From Celerinatantimonas yamalensis (GTDB lineage Bacteria > Pseudomonadota > Gammaproteobacteria > Enterobacterales > Celerinatantimonadaceae): a DNA stretch of 64,000 nt. Position numbers and translations under genes: made by a program. The stretch spans positions 620,001-684,000 of the forward strand of contig NZ_JBEQCT010000001.1 in the NCBI RefSeq assembly GCF_046054155.1, written 5' to 3'. Within the stretch, counting starts at the first letter, position 1, and each line of letters starts with the position of its first letter. Of this stretch, positions 25,431 through 35,120 are shown one piece after another. The notes under the pieces are model-generated. The model searched no databases. It was given only the letters and a program-made list of their open reading frames with translations, and was not told the origin of the DNA.

Positions 25431-26441
25431 TTAAATTGCCTGATTAATCTGCTGAATTAATTCGGGTCCTCGATAGATAAATCCACTATATATTTGAATC
25501 AGCTTCGCACCGGCCATGACTTTTTCTTTAGCTGCCATTGCCGAATCAATTCCACCCACACCGATAATAGGCACTTGATCACAGAGATAACCATGCAATT
25601 TTTTTATAACCTGTGTTGATGTCGATTGTAGCGGCCGACCACTCAATCCACCTTGTTCATTTGCATAGCGCATCCCTTCTACCATGGTACGATCAATCGT
25701 AGTATTGGTTGCGATGACACCATCAATTTTATATTTAATGAGGCTATTGGCAATCTGTTCAATTTCTTGATCGCTAAGATCAGGCGCGATTTTAACAACC
25801 AATGGTTTATATTTTCCATGTTGTTCAGCTAACTGCTGTCGGCGTTGAACCAAGCTATTCAATAAATCATCCAAGGCATCGCCATACTGCAACGTCCGCA
25901 GTCCTGGCGTGTTCGGACTTGAAATATTTACCGCGATATAAGATGCATATGGGTAGGCTTTTTCTAGACAAATTAAATAATCATCTTTGCCCTGTTCAAC
26001 TGGCGTAGTGAAATTTTTGCCAATATTAATGCCTAAAACACCTTTAAAATTAGATTTTTTGATCTGTTCGATCAGATAATCGATCCCTTTATTATTAAAC
26101 CCCATGCGATTAATAATGCCTTCAGCATCTAATAATCGGAATAACCGAGGTTTTTCGTTTCCCTCTTGAGGTTTTGGCGTAACGGTTCCAACCTCTAGAA
26201 AACCAAATCCCATTGCAGCAAATGCGTCTAAACATTCACCATTTTTATCGAGTCCTGCAGCTAATCCCACAGGATTAGGAAAGCTGATCCCCATAACATT
26301 AATGGGGTCATGAACAATATTACGCCGATACAGGTAGCTTAATGGAGTACAGCCTGTAGTTTTAAAAAGCGAAATAATAGCATCATGAGCACGCTCAGGT
26401 GCGAGTTGAAACAGCAAACTTTTTGCCAATGGATAATACAT
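25431..26441 (-). CDS. pyrD: Dihydroorotate dehydrogenase (quinone), class 2
   Basis: The 336-residue class 2 enzyme is attached to the membrane by an N-terminal helix and passes electrons from dihydroorotate to quinones in pyrimidine synthesis. PNPVGLAAGLDKNG, NISSPNTPGLR with the catalytic Ser, NTTIDR and IGVGGIDS are visible FMN and active-site segments. AAGGGAG lies 5 bases from the ATG. It is separated from the upstream dehydrogenase gene by a strong GC hairpin. Confidence 0.98.
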   Translation of the reverse strand: MYYPLAKSLLFQLAPERAHDAIISLFKTTGCTPLSYLYRRNIVHDPINVMGISFPNPVGLAAGLDKNGECLDAFAAMGFGFLEVGTVTPKPQEGNEKPRLFRLLDAEGIINRMGFNNKGIDYLIEQIKKSNFKGVLGINIGKNFTTPVEQGKDDYLICLEKAYPYASYIAVNISSPNTPGLRTLQYGDALDDLLNSLVQRRQQLAEQHGKYKPLVVKIAPDLSDQEIEQIANSLIKYKIDGVIATNTTIDRTMVEGMRYANEQGGLSGRPLQSTSTQVIKKLHGYLCDQVPIIGVGGIDSAMAAKEKVMAGAKLIQIYSGFIYRGPELIQQINQAI

Positions 26442-26460
26442 TAGAACTCCCTTAGGTCAC

Positions 26461-26488
26461 CCCCCCGAAGACGCGGGGCTTCGGGGGG
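26461..26488 (-). terminator. Strong GC hairpin between gdhB and pyrD
   Basis: CCCCCCGAAG pairs with CTTCGGGGGG in a perfect 10-bp stem around an 8-base loop. It lies 7 bases past the dehydrogenase stop and ends about 20 bases before the pyrD start. There is no T tract on the minus strand, so it may act as an mRNA 3'-end stabiliser or a Rho-assisted stop. Confidence 0.6.
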
Positions 26489-26494
26489 AATAGT

Positions 26495-29400
26495 CTACCC
26501 TAAATCGGCGCAGTTTAAATTCAATAAATTGAGTTCACGCAACAATACTGAAAATTTAGCAAATTCATGGGTAGTGGATGTCTTAAAATCAGCCAACATA
26601 TGCTGCCAACGTTCAATTAATTGGCTATGAGCAAGCATCCATTCATCAACGCCAGGATCAGCATCCAATTTCTCCTGCTCTAACCAGCGAATAGAATGAG
26701 TTACCAATACGCGTTGTTGCCAATCTAGCTCTTCACGAAATGACGCACGTGCTAATGCTTGCCAATGATTATCAACAGGCTGAGTCAGAATCTGATTCAA
26801 GAACCAATGTAACCCCATTTTTGCCCCTAAACTAAAGTAGAGATCAGCAACATAAAATGCGGTGCTATCTACTTGTTCACTTATTTCAGCAATATCGAGG
26901 CACGCAAAGATAGAGCTCAGTTCAGCCACTCGCCGAGCAACCTCTACAGGAACCCCTGCCAATGCCCATAGATCAACGTTATCTTGAATTTCAGTGACCT
27001 CTTCTGGAACAAGTGCATCATCAAGAGAATTGATTAAAGTTTGATAGACCGGTTGATAGCGGGCGACCTGCTCATCGATCGTTAACTTACGGTTACGCTG
27101 GCGTAAAAAACGGCGCACCGCACGACGCATCAACCGGCGAACTTTCCCCATTAAATCGAGTTGTACTTGTGCATCAACTTGATTATCTAAAGCTTCAAGC
27201 TGCTCAAACAGGTGTTGAATTCCAAAAATTTCGCGGCTCATAACATAACAAATGCAAATTTCAGCAGCGCTAGCCCCAGTATCATCTTGCAATCGAGCCA
27301 CAAAATTAAAACCCATATCATCGACTATCTGATTGGCTAATCGGGTGGCAATAATCTCTGAGCGAAGTGGATGTTCGTCCATGGCATCGCGATAACGCTC
27401 TTGCAATAATGGAGGGAATGATTGCACTAATACTTGCTGGAAATACTCGTCTTCAGTCAACTCTGGCGTATTAAATTGCTGTTTGAGTACCATCTTCGCA
27501 TAGGCTACCAAGATAGCCATCTCAGGGCGTGTTAAACCAATTTTAGTAGCAATTCGTTCGCTAAGTTCATCATCGGATGGTAAGTTCTCCAAAGTGCGAT
27601 CTAGCCAGCCCTGACGCTCTAGTGAGTGGATAAAGCGGATATTCTCTTTACCAACCCCCTGCCCTAGAGATTCTGTAATACTAATACTTTGCCCTTGGCG
27701 ATAAGCATGGCGCAAAACAATCGTTGAGATATCATCGGTCATTTGGGTTAGAATTTCATTGCGTTGCTTCTCAGTGAGATCCCCCTTACGGACTAATGAA
27801 TTGAGTAAAATCTTAATATTGACTTCGTTATCGGAGCAATCGACCCCACCCACATTATCAGTAAAATCGGTATTAATCTGACCGCCATGGGTCGCAAATT
27901 CAATCCGCCCTTGCTGGGTACATCCTAGATTTCCCCCTTCGCCCACAATTTTCGCACCCAACTCAGCGCCATTAATACGAACGGGATCATTGGCGCGATC
28001 CCCCACTTCTAGATCAGTCTCATGAGTCGCTTTCACATAAGTCCCAATACCACCATTCCAAAGTAAATCAACAGGTGCTTTGAGAATCACTTTGATCAAT
28101 TCATTGGGCGCGAGACGTTTTGCATCTGTAGCCAATATCTGACGCATCTCTACGCTCAAAGGAATGGATTTAGCTGAGCGTAAAAATAATCCTCCACCTT
28201 TGGAAATTAACGAGCGATCATAGTCATCCCAGCTTGAACGAGGTTTATCAAAAAGTCGTTTTCGTTCTTGATATGAGGCCGCCGTATCGGGAGTTGGGTC
28301 GATAAAAATATGCATGTGGTTAAAGGCCGCTATCAATTGCGTTTGCTCTGACAATAACATTCCGTTGCCAAACACATCGCCCGCCATATCGCCAATCCCA
28401 ATACAACTAAAGGGTTCCAGCTGGCAGTTTTTACCCAACTCTTTAAAATGACGTTGAACGGACTCCCATGCCCCTTTTGCAGTAATGCCCATTCCTTTAT
28501 GATCATAACCATGACTGCCACCTGAGGCGAACGCATCACCCAACCAAAATTGATACTGGGCACTAATTTCATTGGCAATATCAGAAAATGTCGCGGTTCC
28601 TTTATCTGCAGCAACGACTAAATAAGGGTCGTCTTCATCATGACGAATCACATCTTCAGGCGAAATAATTTCCCCATCAAGAATATTGTCAGTTATATCA
28701 AGCAATCCTCGAATAAAGATTCGATAACAGTTCTGCCCCTCGCTAAGCCAAGCATCTCGATCGGTTATCGCGGGGAGTTGCTTACAAACAAACCCTCCTT
28801 TGGCCCCCACGGGTACAATGACCGTATTTTTAACTTGTTGCGCTTTCATTAACCCTAGGATCTCAGTGCGAAAATCTTCACGTCGATCTGACCAGCGCAA
28901 TCCACCACGAGCCACTTTCCCACCTCGCAAATGCACACCTTCCACCCGCGGAGAATAGACAAAGATCTCAAAATGTGGTTTGGGCTCCGGCATTTCACTA
29001 ATGTGTTCTGGTAGAAATTTAAATGAGATGTAATCGCGCATCTGATTGTAGCGATAATAGTTGGTTCGAATAGTTGCTTGAATTAATTCAAGGAAGCGAC
29101 GAATAATGCGGTCATCATCTAGATTATCAACTCGCTCTAAAGAATCAATAATCGACTGACTAAGCAATTCTTCTTGTGCACTATCTCGTAAATCCAACGC
29201 AAAACGGGACTGAAACAGTTGGACCAACATCGCTGCAATATGCGGATAGCGCGAGAGTGCTTCTTCCATATATTGTTGGCTAAATTTAACCCCAATTTGC
29301 CGCATATATTTAGCATATGAACGCAAAATCGTGACGTTTCGACCAGTTAAGCCAGCCTGCAGAACTAGTCGGTTAAATCCATCACTTTCTATGGTGCCAC

Positions 29401-31321
29401 GCCATATTCCTGCAAATGCTTGTTGGAAATTATCTCGATATTTATCCAGTTCTAGCTCACCATCGCCGACATAACACATCGCAAATTCTAAAATCCAATA
29501 CGTTTGCTCCTCAACAGTATGAATTCGATAAGGTGACTCACCAATCACACGTAGTCCCATATTTTCTAACATCGGCAAAATATCAGATAAAAATAACGGA
29601 GCTCCAAGATGAAATAATTTGAGATTAACTTGATTGCTGCTGCGTTTTTGCTCTTGAGGGCGATACAATAGCATCCCCAATTCTTCCTCAGAATGAAGTT
29701 GCTCTAACTGGCTAATATCAGCAACAGCTGAGCCCGGCATGACTGATTCTTTAAATGAACGAGGAAATGCAGCTTGATACTTGCGAATTAAACGATGCGC
29801 TTCGTCTTCCCCAAAGTTCGCAATTAATGAATCGGATAATTTATCATCCCAAGAGCGCGCGGCTTCAATCAAATTTTGCTCCAATTCAGCCAAGTTGATG
29901 TCATCACGGGGCGCTTCAACACGCACTAAATAGTGCGTTCTAGCCAGTGCACCTTCGGTGAAATAAGTCGAGAACTCAACGTCTCCAACTCCAGAAAAAT
30001 ATTCTTTGAGAATTGCTTGGGTTTTCTGACGAAAACTAGTGTTGAAACGCTCTTTGGTTGTGTAAACCAAACAAGAATAAAACCGACCGTAGATATCACG
30101 TCTCACGAATAATTTCACTTGATCGCGTTCTTGGATCTGGAACACTGCAATGCCCGTTTCTAGAAGTTCATCTTCGCTGGCCTGAATTAAGTCATCACGC
30201 GGGTAGGTTTCAATAAAATTCAACAGCGCTTTATAAGCATGCGATCCAGCAGAAAGATCCGAATTATCCATAATACGTTTAACTTTCTCATTGATCAGAG
30301 GAATATCCATGACACTATGATTATAAATAACGGATGCATACAGACCGATAAAGCGATGTTCGCCTACAACCTTGCCTTTTACATCAAATGCTTTCACCCC
30401 AATATGATCAATATAAGCGGGCCGATGAACACGTGATTTAAAGCGACTTTTATTAAGCAATAATGGATTTTTATTCAACGCTAAGTAACGCGCTTCCTCG
30501 GGAACTGAAGATAAAATCACCGTAGGCGTTTCAATATCACTGCGGAAAATACCAAAAACGTCCCCCTCAGCAGGCTCCAAATGATAGTCCCCTTCGACAG
30601 GTTTAAGGGCATAAAATCGATAACCTAAAAAAGTAAAATTATCATTACTTAACCATTTTAAGAATCCAAGCTGTTGGTCAAAGTCATATTGATGTTGCTG
30701 AGCAGACTGCTCAAGAGAGCGAGTGACGGTTTGTAATTTATCTCGCATCGACATCCAGTCACACACCACCAGAGATATTTCTTTTAAAACTTGAGAGAGT
30801 TCATCTTTAATAGTATCGATCGTTTGTTGTGATGACTGGCGGTCAATCTCAATAATAAATGCAGTTTGATGGGCACTATCTCGATTTTCAGCGGTGCGAG
30901 CAATGGTGCTCACTAATCCTTTACTATCGCGTTGTACAGCCATAGGCTCGTGTAAAAATAGATGCGCGTTGATCCCGGAGCGATTTAGAGCCATTCGAAT
31001 CGAGTCGACTAAGAAGGGTTGATCCCGCACGACAATTTCAACGACTGTATGTGCTGATTGCCAGCCATGGCGAGACAATTCAGGGTTATAGACATATATA
31101 TACGTTTCATCAACCGTAGTTTCTTGCAGCGCATTCCAAAGATTAATGCCCATTCCATAGAGATCGCTATCACTATGACGTGATAAATCAATGCTTGATA
31201 ATCCCTCAAACATTTTTGCCATAAATTGCGTCGCAATAGACGCTTCACCATCAGGAAGTTTACGCTCGACAATCGCGTAGACTTTTTCAAGCAATACGGA
31301 TGAAACATGTACTCTCGTCAT
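26495..31321 (-). CDS. gdhB: NAD-specific glutamate dehydrogenase, large (about 180 kDa) type
   Basis: At 1608 residues this matches the large catabolic NAD-GDH family (Pseudomonas GdhB, Streptomyces L_180), which converts glutamate to 2-oxoglutarate and ammonia. A long N-terminal regulatory region with ACT-like folds occupies about the first 700 residues. The catalytic core around 800-845 contains GGKVARGGLRWSDRREDFRT and VIVPVGAKGGFV with the active-site Lys. A Rossmann NAD region (GDMAGDVFGNGMLLS) and a helical C-terminal part follow. AAGGAA precedes the ATG. In this window it complements the amino-acid importer aapJQMP. Confidence 0.96.
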   Translation of the reverse strand: MTRVHVSSVLLEKVYAIVERKLPDGEASIATQFMAKMFEGLSSIDLSRHSDSDLYGMGINLWNALQETTVDETYIYVYNPELSRHGWQSAHTVVEIVVRDQPFLVDSIRMALNRSGINAHLFLHEPMAVQRDSKGLVSTIARTAENRDSAHQTAFIIEIDRQSSQQTIDTIKDELSQVLKEISLVVCDWMSMRDKLQTVTRSLEQSAQQHQYDFDQQLGFLKWLSNDNFTFLGYRFYALKPVEGDYHLEPAEGDVFGIFRSDIETPTVILSSVPEEARYLALNKNPLLLNKSRFKSRVHRPAYIDHIGVKAFDVKGKVVGEHRFIGLYASVIYNHSVMDIPLINEKVKRIMDNSDLSAGSHAYKALLNFIETYPRDDLIQASEDELLETGIAVFQIQERDQVKLFVRRDIYGRFYSCLVYTTKERFNTSFRQKTQAILKEYFSGVGDVEFSTYFTEGALARTHYLVRVEAPRDDINLAELEQNLIEAARSWDDKLSDSLIANFGEDEAHRLIRKYQAAFPRSFKESVMPGSAVADISQLEQLHSEEELGMLLYRPQEQKRSSNQVNLKLFHLGAPLFLSDILPMLENMGLRVIGESPYRIHTVEEQTYWILEFAMCYVGDGELELDKYRDNFQQAFAGIWRGTIESDGFNRLVLQAGLTGRNVTILRSYAKYMRQIGVKFSQQYMEEALSRYPHIAAMLVQLFQSRFALDLRDSAQEELLSQSIIDSLERVDNLDDDRIIRRFLELIQATIRTNYYRYNQMRDYISFKFLPEHISEMPEPKPHFEIFVYSPRVEGVHLRGGKVARGGLRWSDRREDFRTEILGLMKAQQVKNTVIVPVGAKGGFVCKQLPAITDRDAWLSEGQNCYRIFIRGLLDITDNILDGEIISPEDVIRHDEDDPYLVVAADKGTATFSDIANEISAQYQFWLGDAFASGGSHGYDHKGMGITAKGAWESVQRHFKELGKNCQLEPFSCIGIGDMAGDVFGNGMLLSEQTQLIAAFNHMHIFIDPTPDTAASYQERKRLFDKPRSSWDDYDRSLISKGGGLFLRSAKSIPLSVEMRQILATDAKRLAPNELIKVILKAPVDLLWNGGIGTYVKATHETDLEVGDRANDPVRINGAELGAKIVGEGGNLGCTQQGRIEFATHGGQINTDFTDNVGGVDCSDNEVNIKILLNSLVRKGDLTEKQRNEILTQMTDDISTIVLRHAYRQGQSISITESLGQGVGKENIRFIHSLERQGWLDRTLENLPSDDELSERIATKIGLTRPEMAILVAYAKMVLKQQFNTPELTEDEYFQQVLVQSFPPLLQERYRDAMDEHPLRSEIIATRLANQIVDDMGFNFVARLQDDTGASAAEICICYVMSREIFGIQHLFEQLEALDNQVDAQVQLDLMGKVRRLMRRAVRRFLRQRNRKLTIDEQVARYQPVYQTLINSLDDALVPEEVTEIQDNVDLWALAGVPVEVARRVAELSSIFACLDIAEISEQVDSTAFYVADLYFSLGAKMGLHWFLNQILTQPVDNHWQALARASFREELDWQQRVLVTHSIRWLEQEKLDADPGVDEWMLAHSQLIERWQHMLADFKTSTTHEFAKFSVLLRELNLLNLNCADLG

Positions 31322-31430
31322 CAGATATTTCCTTCAGTCGACACTAGAAACTTAATAACTATAGAATCAATTTTAACCGTGCTCATAGTAACGCTATTTA
31401 ATAAATAATTTTCAAACTGTTATCACTTTA

Positions 31431-31652
31431 TTAACTTATTTTTTCTAATGACACGTATTTATTTTTGTTATCCGTAGTTAAACGAAACCGCCCCCGGAGT
31501 CCTATTTGAGTTAGAAAAGGTAAAAAATGACATGCTTGAATCTGCAATGAAAGACCACTATCACTGCGCACAATGAGATTTTTCACAACGCCTCGATAAA
31601 CATCGAGGAATTCATCATAGCTAATATAGATATTAAATAAATATTGTTTCAT
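31431..31652 (-). CDS. DUF2835 family small protein
   Basis: The 73-residue protein reads MKQYLFNIYISYDEFLDVYRG...V...SGLS.QIQA.HF.PFLTQ.GLRGRFRL..D..NK..SLEK. This is the DUF2835 pattern, with conserved YDEFL..Y.G and GIRGRFRL-type elements. The function is unknown. The longest frame starts three codons earlier at 31661. I chose the internal ATG because family members begin MKQY. No clear ribosome site is seen. It lies between pepN and the dehydrogenase gene, just after the pepN terminator; association with pepN is common for this family as far as I recall. Confidence 0.8.
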   Translation of the reverse strand: MKQYLFNIYISYDEFLDVYRGVVKNLIVRSDSGLSLQIQACHFLPFLTQIGLRGRFRLTTDNKNKYVSLEKIS

Positions 31653-31672
31653 TATAGACATATAAAAAGGAA

Positions 31673-31690
31673 AGGAGCTCGAAAGCTCCT
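31673..31690 (-). terminator. pepN terminator with UUCG tetraloop
   Basis: On the minus strand AGGAGCT and AGCTCCT form a 7-bp stem closed by a TTCG loop and followed by TTCCTTTTT. Confidence 0.8.
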
Positions 31691-31699
31691 AATATTTAC

Positions 31700-34312
31700 T
31701 TATGAATTAATTTGGCTAAGTGCCTTGTCGACTTTTTCATACAAGTCACCACTGATATTAGGTAATGCGGCTAACTTACCTAATATGACTTTAATTTTTG
31801 CCTGACGCGTTTTGCCTAATCGAGCAAATTGAATTAGCGGCGTGAGCAACCCCGCGGCTAATTGCGGATTATTCTCGTTAAGCTGCATTAAAATCTCTGA
31901 CAAAAACTCATATCCACTGCCATCTTCAGCATGAAATGCCACAGCGTTCCAATAACAGAATCGACCAACGAGTGCTCGAGTTCGGTTCGGATTACTTAAG
32001 CTAAAACTAGGATGCTTTAATAAACTTTTCACTCGCTGCAGCGCATCAGTACCTGGATAAGTCGCTTGTAAATTAAACCATTTATCCATCACTAACCCAT
32101 CGTGCTGCCATTTTTTCTCAAAGTCACGCATCAGCTCATCGCGGCAAGGGAGATCCGCTTGGTTAGCCGCAGTGAGTGCAGCCAAAGTCATCGTCATGGT
32201 CTGAGCCTGCCGGTACTCATTTGCAATAAGTGCTTCATCACGGAACGCTGCAAATTGTAACAATTGTGATTTCAAACTGCGCCAACCGATTTGAATCGCT
32301 TCCAAATCATTGTGATCAATTTGACTCGCATGATGGATTAACGCAGTCATCTCATCTTCAAGTTGTTCAGCTAAGTATTGCATCAATTTCCCACGGACAC
32401 TGTCAATCGTTGCAATATCTGCTTCATCAAACAACTGAATAAGCTCTATAGTACTTGGCAAGGTAAACAATAATGCATTGAACGCTGGGTCTATGTCAGG
32501 GTCTAGAAGAGCACCACGCAACACATCCACAAACGACTCAGGTAGTTCAAATACACCACCATTTTGCTGATTGTGAACATTCAACCGGATATATTTATGA
32601 ATCAAGTGTTGCAGAGCATCCCAACGGCAAAATGTATCTGTCGCAAACTGAGTAATCCGTAACAGCTGCTCATCGCTATAATCGTAATGACATTTCACTG
32701 GCGCTGAAAATTGTTGCAATAGGCAAATCGTCGGTTCATTGGCCACATTTTCAAAAATAAAGGTTTCTTCTTGGTCTCGCAGATTTAAAACTGCTCCATT
32801 ACGCTGCGTATCACAGCCTACTAATGCTATCGATTCACCTGCATCCGTTAGAAGTTCGATGTCAACTGGGATATGAAGCGGTAATTTTTCATCTTGATCT
32901 GCAGTCACCGGCGTCATTTGACGAATAGTTAAATGATATTGTTTAGTTTGTGCATCATAGCGATCAGAAACATCTAACTGAGGGGTTCCGGATTGTGAAT
33001 ACCAACGACGAAATAGACCTAAATCAATACCAGAAGCATCTTGCATCGCTTGGGTAAAATCATCACATGTAACGGCTTGTCCATCATGACGTTGAAAATA
33101 AAGTGCCATCCCTGCTTGGAATTTTTCTTCACCAAGTAAGGTATGGATCATTCGAATCACTTCTGCACCTTTCTCATACACGGTCAGTGTATAAAAGTTA
33201 TTCATTTCAATAACTTTTTCTGGGCGAATTGGATGCGCCATTGGACCAGCATCTTCAACAAATTGCTGACCACGTAATATACGAACGCTATTAATGCGCT
33301 TGACCGAACGATAGTTCAAATCAGAGCTAAACTCTTGATCGCGGAAGACCGTTAGCCCCTCTTTAAGTGATAACTGAAACCAATCGCGGCACGTGACACG
33401 GTTACCGGTCCAGTTATGAAAATACTCATGGCCGATCACCGATTCAATTCCCATGTAATCGGCATCCGTTGCAGTATCTGGGCTGGCTAGTACATATTTA
33501 GAGTTAAAGACGTTTAGGCCTTTATTTTCCATTGCCCCCATGTTGAAAAAATCAACCGCGACGACCATATAAATATCAAGATCGTATTCTAAATCAAAAC
33601 GCTGTTCATCCCAGGCCATCGATTTTTTAAGCGATTCCATCGCATGATGCGCACGATATAGATTGCCTTTGTCAACGAATATTTCGAGTGCCACTTGGCG
33701 GCCACTACGTGTGGTAAAGGTATCCGCTAATTGATCAAAATCGCCTGCAACGAGTGCAAACAAATAGCAGGGCTTAGGAAATGGATCTTGCCAACGTACC
33801 CAATGGCGATCGTTATCCAGCTCGCCTCCGTCGACTTTATTACCATTAGATAATAAAAATGGATAGCCTGTTTTAGGTGCCTCAATACGCGTTGTAAACG
33901 TTGCTAATACGTCAGGGCGATCTTGATAAAAGGTGATCCGACGAAAACCTTCCGCTTCACATTGAGTACAAAAGGCGTCACCTGATTTATACAATCCTTC
34001 CAAAGCTGAGTTATTTTTCGGGTCAATTTCATTCACGATAGTCAGCTGGCAGCTGCCAATACCAGAAATTGTCAGGCTGTCATCACTGCATTGATAATCA
34101 TCATGTGCTTGGCCATTAACCAAAATCTGTAACAAATTAAGCGACTTATTACCATCAAGATGCAGCACTTCTCCTTCGCGCAGTTGCTTTACATCTAAAA
34201 TCGCAGTCACTTTGGTTCGATGATCATCAAGTATGATATCAAGATCCACATGCTCAGTAGTGAATGCAGGTGAGAGGTAATCTTTGCGATATTTAGCTAC
34301 ATGCGTAGACAT
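31700..34312 (-). CDS. pepN: Aminopeptidase N (M1 family zinc metallopeptidase)
   Basis: The 870-residue cytoplasmic enzyme matches E. coli PepN (870). It shows the substrate-recognition GAMEN motif near residue 260 and HEYFHNWTGN near 294, followed by the third zinc ligand in LKEGLTVFRDQEF. It removes N-terminal residues from peptides late in protein turnover. The start MSTHVAKYRKDY agrees with the family. Confidence 0.98.
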   Translation of the reverse strand: MSTHVAKYRKDYLSPAFTTEHVDLDIILDDHRTKVTAILDVKQLREGEVLHLDGNKSLNLLQILVNGQAHDDYQCSDDSLTISGIGSCQLTIVNEIDPKNNSALEGLYKSGDAFCTQCEAEGFRRITFYQDRPDVLATFTTRIEAPKTGYPFLLSNGNKVDGGELDNDRHWVRWQDPFPKPCYLFALVAGDFDQLADTFTTRSGRQVALEIFVDKGNLYRAHHAMESLKKSMAWDEQRFDLEYDLDIYMVVAVDFFNMGAMENKGLNVFNSKYVLASPDTATDADYMGIESVIGHEYFHNWTGNRVTCRDWFQLSLKEGLTVFRDQEFSSDLNYRSVKRINSVRILRGQQFVEDAGPMAHPIRPEKVIEMNNFYTLTVYEKGAEVIRMIHTLLGEEKFQAGMALYFQRHDGQAVTCDDFTQAMQDASGIDLGLFRRWYSQSGTPQLDVSDRYDAQTKQYHLTIRQMTPVTADQDEKLPLHIPVDIELLTDAGESIALVGCDTQRNGAVLNLRDQEETFIFENVANEPTICLLQQFSAPVKCHYDYSDEQLLRITQFATDTFCRWDALQHLIHKYIRLNVHNQQNGGVFELPESFVDVLRGALLDPDIDPAFNALLFTLPSTIELIQLFDEADIATIDSVRGKLMQYLAEQLEDEMTALIHHASQIDHNDLEAIQIGWRSLKSQLLQFAAFRDEALIANEYRQAQTMTMTLAALTAANQADLPCRDELMRDFEKKWQHDGLVMDKWFNLQATYPGTDALQRVKSLLKHPSFSLSNPNRTRALVGRFCYWNAVAFHAEDGSGYEFLSEILMQLNENNPQLAAGLLTPLIQFARLGKTRQAKIKVILGKLAALPNISGDLYEKVDKALSQINS

Positions 34313-35120
34313 CTATCAAATCCTTATCCGAAAAATATGACCCTAGTGTAATAAAACTGCTTATAGCGGCAACCAAAATCAAAGAAAAACGCGATATTTC
34401 TAATTTTATTTATCAAAATCGATTAAAAAAAAAGCAAAAACAACGATTAATGATAATTGTATAAAAATTTTTCTAGATAAGCGTAGCTTATTTAATAAAT
34501 GCTCAACTAAAAAAATCTCTCATAATCAACTCATACCGTTCACTTAAGATAAGCGGCATTGTTCGTATAGATGTATTTTTTCAGTCTTGGTCTAACTGTT
34601 TGAAAATGTTCTTTCCCTTCGTGCTTCTAATATCAAGCGAGCCCTACGATGGATGTTCTTGAGCAGATAAGGGAGCGCACTAGAAGTGCGAATAAACTAA
34701 CCCATAGGTTCGTAGAGAATGGTCCTTGATAATGATCAGTCCATCAATGACTTTGTTAATGATCTCAATATAATGAATAGAATTGAGAAAGCCCCGAGCA
34801 TTTGTCGCGCACTGCAATGAAACAATCAGCTAAGCTTTAATGGTACTCGGATCATGGACGCTAAAGTCAACTGCCCTAATCGGTCAATAAGTACACATCA
34901 TCTATCCAAGCAAGGGGATAGTCAATTGGATCATATTTCGACCTAATTGGGTGTCCAAGTGGTGAAGATACCCAAGGCTTGTGAAATATCCACAAAAAAT
35001 CCGAATGCATCGAATACACTCGGATTTTTACATTCTTAAGAGGTCAGTTGACCGACCCTATTTGGCTTAATTGATCGGCATTACCTCACATAATCGAGGA
35101 CTTTTTACGTTTTTGAATCG
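34313..35120. other. Gap of about 800 bp without a recognisable gene
   Basis: Between pepN and the symporter gene, both on the minus strand, no frame of useful length is open and no family is recognised. The 34315-34560 part is AT-rich and may hold the pepN promoter. The 34600-34990 part has a more coding-like composition but is full of stops in all frames, which suggests an eroded gene. The only clear structure is the hairpin at 34995-35029. Confidence 0.55.
34995..35029. terminator. Terminator-like hairpin downstream of the NSS symporter
   Basis: AAAAATCCGA pairs with TCGGATTTTT around a 15-base loop, giving T runs on both strands. It lies 91 bases beyond the symporter stop codon. Confidence 0.65.
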
